Made by a program: the position numbers and the translations under genes
Part shown: in pieces, positions 7,990 through 17,673 of the stretch
How positions within the stretch are numbered: position 1 is the first letter of the stretch
Layout: every line of letters starts with the position of its first letter
Source of the DNA: Cesiribacter andamanensis AMV16
Lineage (GTDB): Bacteria; Bacteroidota; Bacteroidia; Cytophagales; Cyclobacteriaceae
DNA length: 64,000 nucleotides
NCBI RefSeq assembly: GCF_000348925.1
Contig: NZ_AODQ01000002.1
Coordinates: forward strand, 1-64,000
Reading direction: 5' to 3'
Notes under the pieces: model-generated
The model's input: the letters and a program-made list of their open reading frames with translations, nothing else
What the model was told of the DNA's origin: nothing
The model's database searches: none

Positions 7990-8793
7990 TTAATTAGTTA
8001 CGGCCAGGGAAGCTTCCTGCTCCCACCATTTAAGGGGAAGGCGCAGCTCGTTAATGGAATTGACAATCAGGTCGGGCTTAAACGCATACTTCTGCAGATC
8101 TTCCCGTTTAGAAACACCCGACAGCACCAGAATGGTCTTGTAACCTACCTGCACCCCGCCCTGGATATCGGTACTCATGGTGTCGCCAATGATGGTGGTA
8201 TGGGCCGTTTCCAGCCCCAGGGCTTTTCTGGCAGAGCGCATCATCACCGGGCTGGGCTTGCCCACCTCAAATGCCTTAATGCCGGTTGCCTCTTCGATCA
8301 TGGCCGTAACTGCCGCAATGCCCAGATTCGCCCATCCCCGCTTTTTTGGCGATGGATCCCGGTTGGTGGTGATAAACTTCGCCCCTTCCAGGATCATGTC
8401 GACGGCCTTCTGCACCATCTCCAGGGTAAAATTACGGCCCTCTCCCAGCACCACAAATTCAGGATCTGTTTCCACCAGGGTTATTCCATTCTCATGCAGG
8501 CTGGTGAGCAGGCCTCCCTCGCCAAGCACATAGGCGGTGCCGTTTGGCTCCTGTCCGGCTAAGAACTTTCCGGTTGCCATGGCGCTGGTATACACATGCT
8601 TTTCGCTGACTTCTATGCCCAGCTTTTTGAGCTTGCGGGTTACCTCCAGCGGGGTTCGCTGGCTGTTATTGGTCATGAACATGAAGGGAATGTCCTGCTT
8701 GATGAGGTTAGCAATGAACGTATCGGCGCCGGGTATTAAAATATCTCCGCCATAGATCACCCCATCCATATCGATTAATAAGCCGTAGGCCAT
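7990..8793 (-). CDS. HAD-IIA family (NagD-like) phosphatase
   Basis: Haloacid dehalogenase-type hydrolase of 267 residues. Motif I is LLIDMDGVIYGG with nucleophile and acid/base Asp. Motif II is FMTNNSQRTP, the Lys motif lies in the FEVGKPSP region, and motif IV is IIGDTMSTDIQGG. The arrangement matches the class IIA cap group (NagD, AraL, p-nitrophenyl phosphatase-like), which dephosphorylates sugar phosphates or nucleotides. It sits between a GH32 gene and the fructokinase in one operon. It might therefore relieve sugar-phosphate build-up or clean a side product, but no member of the known Bacteroides fructan locus predicts this. Family assignment is strong; the substrate is unknown. Confidence 0.9.
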   Translation of the reverse strand: MAYGLLIDMDGVIYGGDILIPGADTFIANLIKQDIPFMFMTNNSQRTPLEVTRKLKKLGIEVSEKHVYTSAMATGKFLAGQEPNGTAYVLGEGGLLTSLHENGITLVETDPEFVVLGEGRNFTLEMVQKAVDMILEGAKFITTNRDPSPKKRGWANLGIAAVTAMIEEATGIKAFEVGKPSPVMMRSARKALGLETAHTTIIGDTMSTDIQGGVQVGYKTILVLSGVSKREDLQKYAFKPDLIVNSINELRLPLKWWEQEASLAVTN

Positions 8794-8819
8794 AAGGGTA
8801 TAATTAAGTTATTTCAGGT

Positions 8820-10904
8820 TTAATTGGCTGCGCTCCAGATCGACTTCAGCTCGATGAGCTCTCCGGATTTCAGCTGTACTTGTCCTCCACTTGTCTGAAG
8901 GGTAAGAAAGGTAAATGGTTCATCGGGGAAAAGAACATCGGTCATCACCGTTTTGCCGCCATCGGCAAAGAACTCTACCGAGGCAACATCTACTAACAGT
9001 TGCAGGTGATGAGTGGATCCGGTAGCAATTCGGGGCGCCCAGTGGATACCGCCAAAATCATCTGAAAAGGTATGGGCACCTGCGGCTGTTCTGTTGATGA
9101 AGTATTCGTTTCTGGCGGCATCATAGCCAACAACTGCTTTTTGCCCCATGCTATTGGAAAGCTCCACCATAAAATCGCTGTCTGCTCCAGCAGTTACCAG
9201 GTTCAGATTCAGTGCGAAGGTAGCAGGGGTGGCCGACAAGGTTTCACTAATGTTCAAGACACCTGAAACAGGCTGAGCCTGCAGGTTATGAGTGGCTCCA
9301 TAAATAGCTTGTAATTCGTTTACCGGCTGGGATGTAAGTCTCAAACCGGCTGCCGTATTTTCCAGGCTCAGGCTGCGGGCTACCGTCATGGCACTGCGCC
9401 AGTTTTCGGTAGGCACCAGATTGGCATAGGCCCAGTTGCTCATCCAGCCCATAAACAGGCGGCGCCCATCTGCTTTTGGCACATCCGACCAGGTAACGCC
9501 GGCATAGTTATCGCGGCCCCAATCCAGCCAGATGCCTTCTTTGCTCTCTTTGGCAGGTTCAGCCGCAAACATGACCTGATCTAACAGAACATGGCCCCAG
9601 CCACCCGTTTCAGTATCGATCACCTCAATACGAGCTTCCTGTCCCCTTAACGCTTTGGTATCCCAGGCCACCCAGTCCAGCGTCTCGCTGTTTTTCCCAG
9701 TGGCGGTTTTTACCACTTCATTGTTCACCAACAGGCGTACAGCGGTACCAGTGGGATGCTTCCCCCCGCCCACCAGCAGGTTGATGTAATCGCTTTCAAT
9801 GGTAAAGGCAGGAGAAATAAGCTTCCCCGTACTGGCATCGCCCCTGCGGAAACTGTTGACCACACCCTTGTCCCTGAAGCCACTTACCTTTTGCTGGCTT
9901 TCAATGGCGCCAGTGGCAGGTGCTGAACCAAAGGCCTCGCCCTCAGCCACCCAGCTTCCCCAGTCTTTTCCTTCAAAAGCGGCAAACACCTTGCCGGCAG
10001 GCACAGCGGGCTTAGCAGAAAGCTGCTGGGCAAACTGCTGGTCCAGTACAAATTTGCTGCCGTCAAAGTCCCCTACAAAGTATTGGGTGGCGGAGCCTCC
10101 GTTGGGGCCTCCGGGATTGATGCTCACCAGCAGCACCCACTTTTCCTGATTGGTGCCTGCAACCGGCATCTTAAACAGATCGGGACATTCCCACACCCCG
10201 CCATGGCCCCCTACGTTTGCACCAAAATCACTTTCGTGGCGCCATTCCTTCAGGTTCTTAGAAGAGTAAAAGCTGATGTGATCAGCCACGGCCAGGGCCA
10301 TAATCCATTTTTGCTGCTCCTCGTGCCACATCACCTTTGGATCCCTAAAATCCCGGATGCCCGGGTTGGGCAGCACCGGATTGCTGGCATACTTGGTCCA
10401 GCTACGTCCCTTATCCACACTAAAGGCAATGCCCTGGGTCTGAAAATCATTTCTGCCGGCCCGCTCTGCCTCAGCATTGTGGTAGGTAAAGATGGCTACC
10501 AGCGGCGGGTTCTCTTTGGAACCCAAGCCAGAAGTATTGTGAACATCTACCACGGCACTGCCCGAGAAGATGGTTCCCAGGCTATCGGGATAAAGACCGA
10601 TGGGTAGGTGCTCCCAATGTACCATGTCTTTGCTTACAGCATGGCCCCAATGCATAGGTCCCCATACGGTGCTATCGGGGTTGTGCTGGTAAAAAAGATG
10701 GTATTCACCCTCATGATACACCATGCCGTTTGGATCGTTCATCCAGCCAGAAGGTGGCGTAAAGTGAAACTGAGGACGGTGCTTTTCTGGAAAGCTATTG
10801 CTGATAGTAGCAGGAGCATGCTGACTTGTTTCTGCTGTTTGGGAATTGGTGCCACAGCTATACAGCACAGCACAAAATCCAAGCAAAAGGGGTACTCTTT
10901 TCAT
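8820..10904 (-). CDS. GH32 fructan hydrolase, lipoprotein, with beta-sandwich insert
   Basis: Secreted fructan hydrolase of 694 residues. Lipoprotein signal MKRVPLLLGFCAVLYSC. GH32 signatures are all present: nucleophile Asp57 in GWMNDPNG, stabiliser Asp188 in FRDPK, acid/base Glu239 in VWECPDLF. A block at about 307-449 (from FEGKDWGSW to LDQVMFAA) interrupts the catalytic beta-propeller. It contains LVGGGKHP and TETGGWGHV, which recur in three other GH32 proteins here. The C-terminal GH32 beta-sandwich follows (about 560-690, with VEFFADGG). The canonical motifs suggest exo-acting levanase or inulinase. It is followed 26 bases later by the HAD gene and preceded 25 bases earlier by another GH32 gene. 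Linkage preference is not readable. Confidence 0.95.
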   Translation of the reverse strand: MKRVPLLLGFCAVLYSCGTNSQTAETSQHAPATISNSFPEKHRPQFHFTPPSGWMNDPNGMVYHEGEYHLFYQHNPDSTVWGPMHWGHAVSKDMVHWEHLPIGLYPDSLGTIFSGSAVVDVHNTSGLGSKENPPLVAIFTYHNAEAERAGRNDFQTQGIAFSVDKGRSWTKYASNPVLPNPGIRDFRDPKVMWHEEQQKWIMALAVADHISFYSSKNLKEWRHESDFGANVGGHGGVWECPDLFKMPVAGTNQEKWVLLVSINPGGPNGGSATQYFVGDFDGSKFVLDQQFAQQLSAKPAVPAGKVFAAFEGKDWGSWVAEGEAFGSAPATGAIESQQKVSGFRDKGVVNSFRRGDASTGKLISPAFTIESDYINLLVGGGKHPTGTAVRLLVNNEVVKTATGKNSETLDWVAWDTKALRGQEARIEVIDTETGGWGHVLLDQVMFAAEPAKESKEGIWLDWGRDNYAGVTWSDVPKADGRRLFMGWMSNWAYANLVPTENWRSAMTVARSLSLENTAAGLRLTSQPVNELQAIYGATHNLQAQPVSGVLNISETLSATPATFALNLNLVTAGADSDFMVELSNSMGQKAVVGYDAARNEYFINRTAAGAHTFSDDFGGIHWAPRIATGSTHHLQLLVDVASVEFFADGGKTVMTDVLFPDEPFTFLTLQTSGGQVQLKSGELIELKSIWSAAN

Positions 10905-10929
10905 GGTATGATGTCGAAAGAATGAAACC

Positions 10930-13218
10930 TTATTCTATAATTATCTTTTTGATCACCGTTTTACCTCCGCGGAAGTCGATCTTCAGAAATCGCATGCCAG
11001 TACTCTGCTGCGCCGGTAGAAACACTCTAGCACCGGTGGCATCCGGCCTATGCTGAAGAGGCAGTTGTGCTCCGGTGAGGGCATACAGGGTTACCGCTTC
11101 AACCGGCTCCGGACTCTGGATCTGCAGCGTTTCTTTTGCCGGATTTGGGTAAATCGCTACCGATGCCTGTAGCAGCGGGTCATTTCCAGTGGCAAGTACA
11201 GGCTCTTCGGGCCGCCAGATGGATTTCATCATCCAGAAGTCAAGAGAAGCTACCGCTACTTCTTCTGATCCGAAAAATTGTATCTGATTGGCCTGAGCAG
11301 AAGGAAAGATGCGGGCGGTTTGTACCACCGCACCTCCATTTACGAACACCTCTACCGAAGACTCATCTACAAAAATCTGAAAGCGCAGCTCCTGTGGCTG
11401 CTGCCCCTCCAGCGGAGCATAGAACACCTTCTCATAGGTGCCTGAGAAGCTAAAGCCCGATTCCTTGCGATCAAGGTATACTGCTTGGCGGAGGGGATCA
11501 TATCCAACTTCAGTGTATTCTCCATGTCCTTTGCGAAGCCGAACGCCTGTGTTAGTAGAAGTAGTTGAGGGTAAAAGAGTGAAATCTAGTTCGTAGCGAG
11601 TGCCGCTTACTTTATCGGCTGTTAACTGCTCATTCAGTGCCTGAATGGAGTGCTGTGCGTATGTAATGTGTGCCTGATTAGCTCGCAGGCTGTTCAGTTC
11701 TGTCACCGGCTGTTGGTAAAGCCTGATGGCGCCTGCCGCATTGCGCTGCAGACTCAGGGCTCTGGGCAGCGACATGCTTCCTCTCCAGCTGGAGGTTGGA
11801 AGTGCTCCGGCATAAGACCAGTTGTTCATCCAGGCCAACCACACCCGTTCATATGCTGAGGTAGGAGCATTTTCCCAGGAACGCCCGGCATAGAAATCGG
11901 GACCCCAATCGGCCCAGAAAGGAGTTCCGGCATCGTCAATAAGAGGTTCATTGGCAAAGTAAATATGGTCTACATTGATGTGGCCCCATCCACCGGATGC
12001 GTAATCGACAATCTCAATCCTGGCCTGCTGCCCCTGGTGCTGGTGCACATCCCAAGCGTGCCAGCGCAGCTGTTCCCCATCTTTGCCAGTTGCCGTAGCT
12101 ACCACTTCGTTGTTTATCAACAGACGAATTTCTGCCAAGCCTGCTAAATTACCACCACCGATGAGAAAGTTGATGTACGCATGCTCAATGGTAAAGAAGG
12201 CTGACAGCAACCTTCCCTGCGGTTCATCTCCATTTAGGTAGGAATTGACCAGCTGCTGCCCTAAATATCCCTCCACCGGTTGTTGGTTGGCCAGGGTACC
12301 GGCTGCAGGCCTGCTGCCAAAGGCGGTTCCTTCTACTGTCCATCCATTGTAGCTCTCCCCCTCAAAATCTTCAAAAAGAACACCCTCGGGCAAGGCTTTC
12401 TCCTGCTGCAAATGCGCACTAAATTCATCGCTAAGCCTAAAAGTAGCCCCATCAAAATGACCCAGGAAATACTGGGTCCCCGAACCACCGGAAGGCGAGC
12501 CAGGATTTAAGCTTACCATAAGCACCCAGAGCGGTTCAGCCTGACCTTCTACTGCCAACGGAAAAAGATCTGGACACTCCCACACCCCACCATGAGCACC
12601 TAGTCCCTTACCAAAGCTGCTTTCATAGGTCCATTCTTTTAGGTTTGCAGAAGAATAGAAATCAATCTGATCCAGCACCGCCAGGGTCATAATCCATTTG
12701 CTACTTTCAGCATGCCAGAATACCTGAGGGTCCCGGAAATCAGCCTTACCAGGGTTGGGCAGCACCGGATTCCCTGAATACTTTTTCCAGCTTCTGCCTT
12801 TATCGAGGCTGTAGGCCAGACTTTGTTTTTGTGTAGTACCTGCGCTGGTATATAAGGCCACCATGGCCCCTGCTCCAAAGCCAGCCGTGTTGTGGTGGTC
12901 TATGACGGCACCTCCTGAAAAGATCTGCCCCTGCGCATCGGGCAGCAAGGCGGTAGGCAAGGGCTTCCAATGCACCAGATCAGTGGAAACGGCATGCCCC
13001 CAGGACATGTTGCCCCATTGGGTACCTTGGGGATTGTATTGGTACATAAGGTGGTACTCCCCATCCAGGTAGACCATGCCGCAGGGATCGTTGATCCAAT
13101 TTACATAGGGAGAAAAATGATATTGTGGCCGGTAGGGCTCCTGATAGGCCTGCCCATACGCCTCTGCTAAGAAGGCTAACAGCAGCACGAAAACTGATAT
13201 GATACCCGACCCTTTCAT
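10930..13218 (-). CDS. GH32 fructan hydrolase with insert and T9SS sorting domain
   Basis: Secreted GH32 enzyme of 762 residues with a cleavable signal peptide (residues 1-23, AEAYGQ). Nucleophile Asp44 lies in NWINDPCG (Cys replacing the second Asn), stabiliser Asp163 in FRDPQ, acid/base Glu214 in VWECPDLF. The same inserted module as in its neighbour lies at about 278-425 (LFEDFEGESYNGW, LIGGGN, YASGGWGHI). The C-terminal GH32 sandwich contains VEVFVNGG. The last 80 residues are a type A T9SS sorting domain (VAIYPNPAKETLQI to KKIII), so it should be exported by type IX secretion and attached to the surface or released. Its start overlaps the stop of the preceding frame (ATGA at 13215-13218), which implies coupling. 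Confidence 0.95.
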   Translation of the reverse strand: MKGSGIISVFVLLLAFLAEAYGQAYQEPYRPQYHFSPYVNWINDPCGMVYLDGEYHLMYQYNPQGTQWGNMSWGHAVSTDLVHWKPLPTALLPDAQGQIFSGGAVIDHHNTAGFGAGAMVALYTSAGTTQKQSLAYSLDKGRSWKKYSGNPVLPNPGKADFRDPQVFWHAESSKWIMTLAVLDQIDFYSSANLKEWTYESSFGKGLGAHGGVWECPDLFPLAVEGQAEPLWVLMVSLNPGSPSGGSGTQYFLGHFDGATFRLSDEFSAHLQQEKALPEGVLFEDFEGESYNGWTVEGTAFGSRPAAGTLANQQPVEGYLGQQLVNSYLNGDEPQGRLLSAFFTIEHAYINFLIGGGNLAGLAEIRLLINNEVVATATGKDGEQLRWHAWDVHQHQGQQARIEIVDYASGGWGHINVDHIYFANEPLIDDAGTPFWADWGPDFYAGRSWENAPTSAYERVWLAWMNNWSYAGALPTSSWRGSMSLPRALSLQRNAAGAIRLYQQPVTELNSLRANQAHITYAQHSIQALNEQLTADKVSGTRYELDFTLLPSTTSTNTGVRLRKGHGEYTEVGYDPLRQAVYLDRKESGFSFSGTYEKVFYAPLEGQQPQELRFQIFVDESSVEVFVNGGAVVQTARIFPSAQANQIQFFGSEEVAVASLDFWMMKSIWRPEEPVLATGNDPLLQASVAIYPNPAKETLQIQSPEPVEAVTLYALTGAQLPLQHRPDATGARVFLPAQQSTGMRFLKIDFRGGKTVIKKIIIE

Positions 13219-16200
13219 AGTACTTTTCTTGATGTATTGCTGTTCATTTCAGTTCCTACTAGAGACAGAAAGCCCTTGGTTGAGGTGTTACTATTCCTGT
13301 AAAATGACGATTCGAAAAAACTACTGAAAATAGTCCTGCCCTTAAGGTTCAGCAGGTAAGTGCCGCTGGGCATTCCCTGAGTGCTGATCTCCTGTCCGGC
13401 AGGCGACAACTTTTCTTTTTTACCAGTACCCCACCACTAGAATAAAAGGCTGCTTCGTAGGCACCAAGATGTGCCGGCAGCTCTAGGGTAAGTCGATTTT
13501 TTGTTGGGTTTGGGTAGAGCTTAATCGTATTCCGGACCTCATCATTTCGCTTAAAACCGGTTACCACTTCTTTCGGTAGGTCCCGAAATTGAGTGGGTAA
13601 ATCCTGAGGTTCGCACACCTCGGCTCCTGTGCTGCTGCGCATGTTCTGCATGGTCCACTGCCGGGCTTCTAAAATTTCAACTGCACCTGCAGTTACCAGC
13701 AGATCTACCCCCTGGCTGCTTTGGGCCGGATAGCTTCTGGTAGACAGCACCAGCAGATTGTCAATAAAGATCTCCACCACGGAATGGTCGATAAACACCT
13801 CCAGTTGGATCTCTTCCTTGTGCTCGAATACATAGTCTGCCGTGGTGTATTCCCGGAGGGCTTCCTGGGCATGGGCATAGCGGGTATCCAGCGCCACCAG
13901 GTTCTTTTCCAGATCAAAATGAAAGGCAGTATACTGAGTACCCGCATCATTCTTCAGGAGCTGAAGCGAGAACTTAGCGGCAGAATCTGCCTTTACACTA
14001 AACTTGAGGTTCAGCTGATTGCCACCAAACTCGGACAGGTTGTTTTTACTACCCTTGGCAATGCTGCGGTTTGCTAGCAGCACTTCGTTTTGGCGCAGCC
14101 GGCACAAATTGGGGTGCGGGTAATGGCCGATAGTAGAATCCTGCAGCAGCCGAATCACCCGGGGAATGGAAAAGGTTTGGCGCCAGCCGGCCTTCAGCTG
14201 ATCGCCAACATTACGCGTCTCTGGCACGATACCAATGTAAGTAATGCGGCCTTCGGCATCGGTACCAATGGCGGGTGCCAATGTGTTGTTGTTCGAGGCA
14301 TCCAATAATTTAGGGGTTGTAAAATAAGGAGTGAACGTTTCGTTCTCCCATTTTCCAATCCAGTAAATCACATTAGCAGGTTTTCCATTGTAGAGTGGAG
14401 TTACCGCTAGTATATACTCCCCCTGATCGTTGAGGGGATAGAAGAGCGGCATTTCCCAGAAGAAGCCCGATTGTTCAAGATTTGAACTCCGGTACAGATC
14501 AGTGATTCGGGTCCAGTTTACCAGATCAGAGCTTTTGTAGGTAGGCAGGGCGCCACCTCCCCCATTGGCGATACCGGCGCCTACAATCATGTAATAGGTG
14601 CTCCCCACCTTCCAGACAAAAGGGTCCCGGAAGTCGAGATAGCCGGCAGGGCCTGCGGGGATTACAGGATTAGCGGGATGTTTTTCCCACTCAATCAGGT
14701 TTTCGTCCTTGGGCAAGGCAAGACCAATGCCCGCTTTGGCCAGATCTACACCGGTGTAGAAGATCACCGGTTTGCCATTAGGATCTTTTGTAGTGGTACC
14801 TGACCAGATGCCGAAATTATCAAAACCTTCGGACGGGGCCAACACAGTTTTTTCTTCCTGCCAGTGTACCAGATCGGGACTACTCAGGTGGCCCCAGTGC
14901 ATAAAGTGCAGCCAAAGACCATTAGGGTTTTTCTGAAAGAAGAGATGGTACTTACCCTCGTAGTAAGTCAAGCCGTAGGCTTCGTTGGCCCAGGCAGTGT
15001 TGGGCATGGGGTGGTACTGCGGGCGCAGGTAATCTCCCGCATGGCGAACTGCCGGATCGATGTATAAATTGGCAGGCAACAGCGCTTGCTCTTCAGTAAA
15101 GGTGATGTGATCGGCCAGAATGTGCCCCCAGCCTCCTGTAACCTGATCGACAATTTCAAGACGGGCGGTTTGCCCGATGAACTCACTAACATCCCAGGTT
15201 TCTTCCCGCAGCATTTCTGTATCTCTGCCGGTGGCGGTACGCACTGTATTGCCATTCACCAGCAGGCGCACTTCGGCTCTGCCAGGATGGTTACCACCTC
15301 CCACCAAAAAGCGGATCAGGGGTTTCTGGATGGTGAAGGTGGAAGAGCTTAGTTTGCCTACGGGCGCATCGCCACCCAGAAATGAATTGACCAGCTGATT
15401 TCCCCTGTAGCCCGATACCACTTGCTGTCCGGCCAAGGTACCTGCAGCAGGTTGAGATCCAAAGGCAGTTCCCTCGGTAGTCCAGGCGCCATAGTTCGTG
15501 CCTTCAAAATCTTCAAACAGCGTTGCAGCGACAGGCTCTGGGGCGAAATTCGTGTAGCTGGCAATAACCTCTGCCGGACCAAGTACTGTATTGAATACTT
15601 TTAGATCATCAAGGGCGCCGTTCAGGCTGGTGATGTTAAAGCCCTCAATAGTGGCTGGGCTGGTGTGCCGGCCAATATATAGGGGAGCCGCAGAAGCCAG
15701 GCTCAGGGAGCTATGGGCAGCCAAGTTCATTGATTGCCAGAGATTACCATTCACATAGATGTTGGCCTGTCTGGCCTCCAGATCTACAGTGGCAACAATG
15801 TGGTTCCACACCCATTTCTCCAGGCTGCGGGCAGTCACCACTACATATTTTTTGCCATCGGCATAAAAATCAAGTGATACGTTTCCATAGGGCCCAACTT
15901 CCAGTGCAAAGCCTGCCCCACTTTGCATCTGACTGATGATGGCAGCCCCTTCTATGGCATTTCTGTTGGCATCGGTCGCTGGCGGAAAAGCATCGGTCGC
16001 ATACCAGGCCTCCAGGGTTATCTGCTTATCGACCTGCGAAAGAGCATAGTCACTGTGGGCCCAGGTAGAATAGCCATCGAGTCGCAGTGCCGACCCCTGA
16101 ACGGCCGGTATACGCTCTGGTGCATTAAACAGGTTAACTACCGAAAACTGAGTTCCACTTACCTCCTCCCGGATAAGGGATGTACCAGACGCTTCGTTGA

Positions 16201-16285
16201 AGGTAAAGTGCAGAATGGGATCACCCGCCGCAAAGGCAGTTTGGAGGCTGGTGAACAAAGATAGGAGTAGGAAAGGACGTATCAT
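13215..16285 (-). CDS. LamG-GH32 protein with Glu at the nucleophile position; frameshift near the end
   Basis: Modular secreted protein, 1023 residues after correcting one frameshift. Order: signal peptide (1-20), LamG/concanavalin-type domain (about 22-240), the 150-residue beta-sandwich module found inside other GH32s here (about 255-400), GH32 domain (about 420-850), T9SS sorting domain (LYPNPTKNRLTLEL). The usual WMNDPNG is AWANEAYG with Glu435 at the nucleophile position. FRDP (Asp554) and FWEMP (Glu611) are kept. The uncorrected frame stops at 13349 after GVLVKKKSC. One extra base in the T run at 13416-13421 restores GVLVKKEKLSPAG and a tail with PSGTYLLNLKG. The tail ends at 13215 in an ATGA overlap with the next gene. 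The start at 16285 is chosen for its signal peptide. Confidence 0.88.
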
Positions 16286-16300
16286 CTTTAGGAAAATAGA

Positions 16301-16331
16301 ATAAGAACCAGGCATTTTGCCTGGTTCTTAT
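16301..16331. terminator. Intercistronic perfect hairpin inside the fructan operon
   Basis: ATAAGAACCAGGC pairs perfectly with GCCTGGTTCTTAT around a five-base loop. It lies between the surface lipoprotein gene and the GH32 gene on the minus strand. No T run follows in the direction of transcription. It may be a partial terminator or an mRNA-stabilising element that makes the Sus-type genes more abundant than the enzymes. Confidence 0.55.
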
Positions 16332-16351
16332 AGTGAACAAACAACCATCAA

Positions 16352-17584
16352 CTATTGAATTTCATCGTACTTTTCAATCAGGTAGTCTAAGGCATTTTTG
16401 GTAAGTCGCTCGATGTTCTCCTGGTAATCATTTGGTGCGCCATCGTTCGGTGCCCACTCATACCCAATGATGCTGTTGGCCAGCACCAATATTGTGCCTT
16501 TAAAGTCTTTTGGAACGCTGGGGCTAATGTTGGCATGCGTATTGGCATTGGTCGGCAACAATTCAACGGCAGCAAAGCCAAAATAGTCACCTACGTGGCG
16601 CAGCGAAGCCAGTTTTACTGCCTGCAGCTGCTCCTCAAAATTGGTGACCATGTCCAGATTTCCGCAGCAGTCGCCGCCGGCAGGACCCACATTCCACCAG
16701 ATCAACCGTACTTCACGGGTAGGCGCATTGTACAAAAACACGCGATTCTCCCCGTTAATCACTCCTTCAAACAGTGGATGCGTAGTACGATCTGCAGAGG
16801 TAGTACCAGGCACTACGCTCAGGCCCCACTGATCATCCGGAGCCTTTCCGGTTTCTACGCCGGCAGGATTGTTCTCTCCAAATCCAAAAGCAGCAGGCAC
16901 ACGGCCTATGTTGAAGATGTAGTTGGTTGCGTCGCCAGCCAGGAGCAACTGTCCGCCCCTGCGTACAAAGTTCGAAATGGCTGTTACCGTCTTAGGGGCA
17001 TTCATGCCACCCAGGCTAACAGGTGCGCCTGCACTTAGCTCATAGTAAAAGATGACTTTCACATTGGTGAGAGTATTGCCATTGATCTGTGCGGCCGGTA
17101 GGTACACAAATTCATCGCCATAGGTCTCCTGCGCCCAGGTGGCAGCCGCTTTGGCATCATCTTCCAGCTCAGCCATGGTAGCAGCCTTGCCTACAAACGC
17201 AACCGAGGCCGATGGAATCGCCATGGCAGTGTACACACGGGATACAGGCGCTCCGTTCACATTCATCCCGGTTACAATGAATTCAATAGGATTTGTCAGG
17301 TCTACCACTGATCCTGAAGCGGGCGTAACAGTAGCACCAGCAGGCACTTCTACCTCGATCTCCACAGAAGAAAGATCGGCACCGCCGGGCACTTCAAAGG
17401 CAAGTGTTTTCTCGGTCTGATCAACAGTACCGCTAAAAGCAACAGGCGATACCACGCTGAATGCAGTAATGGCAGGCTCTACCACTTCATCTCCTGGAGC
17501 ATCATCGCCGCAGGAAACCAGCACACAGGTGGCTACTGCCAACATCGCCTTAAAGAAGAAAGACTTATTTATAAAATTTTGCAT
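16352..17584 (-). CDS. Surface fructan-binding lipoprotein candidate (DUF4960-like)
   Basis: Exported lipoprotein of 410 residues. The start at 17584 gives MQNFINKSFFFKAMLAVATC followed by VLVSCGDD, a clear lipobox. A longer upstream frame to 17674 is rejected because it puts the signal peptide inside the protein. An N-terminal Ig-like/BACON-type region (about 40-135, FSVVSPVAFSGTVDQ, VTGMNVNG) precedes a larger domain (about 140-400, with ISNFVRRGGQLLLAGDATNY) resembling DUF4960 proteins found beside SusD in fructan loci such as BT1761. It follows SusD by 89 bases. The position fits the surface glycan-binding protein that helps SusC/SusD capture fructan. The DUF4960 assignment is from memory of the family and needs a profile check. 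Confidence 0.75.
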   Translation of the reverse strand: MQNFINKSFFFKAMLAVATCVLVSCGDDAPGDEVVEPAITAFSVVSPVAFSGTVDQTEKTLAFEVPGGADLSSVEIEVEVPAGATVTPASGSVVDLTNPIEFIVTGMNVNGAPVSRVYTAMAIPSASVAFVGKAATMAELEDDAKAAATWAQETYGDEFVYLPAAQINGNTLTNVKVIFYYELSAGAPVSLGGMNAPKTVTAISNFVRRGGQLLLAGDATNYIFNIGRVPAAFGFGENNPAGVETGKAPDDQWGLSVVPGTTSADRTTHPLFEGVINGENRVFLYNAPTREVRLIWWNVGPAGGDCCGNLDMVTNFEEQLQAVKLASLRHVGDYFGFAAVELLPTNANTHANISPSVPKDFKGTILVLANSIIGYEWAPNDGAPNDYQENIERLTKNALDYLIEKYDEIQ

Positions 17585-17673
17585 GGATGAAAAGATTGAG
17601 TTTTGAATTGAAAAACCCTTGATTAGAGGCAACAAAGGGTTAAAGCAACCCTCTGCTGCCTGTCCATCAATCA

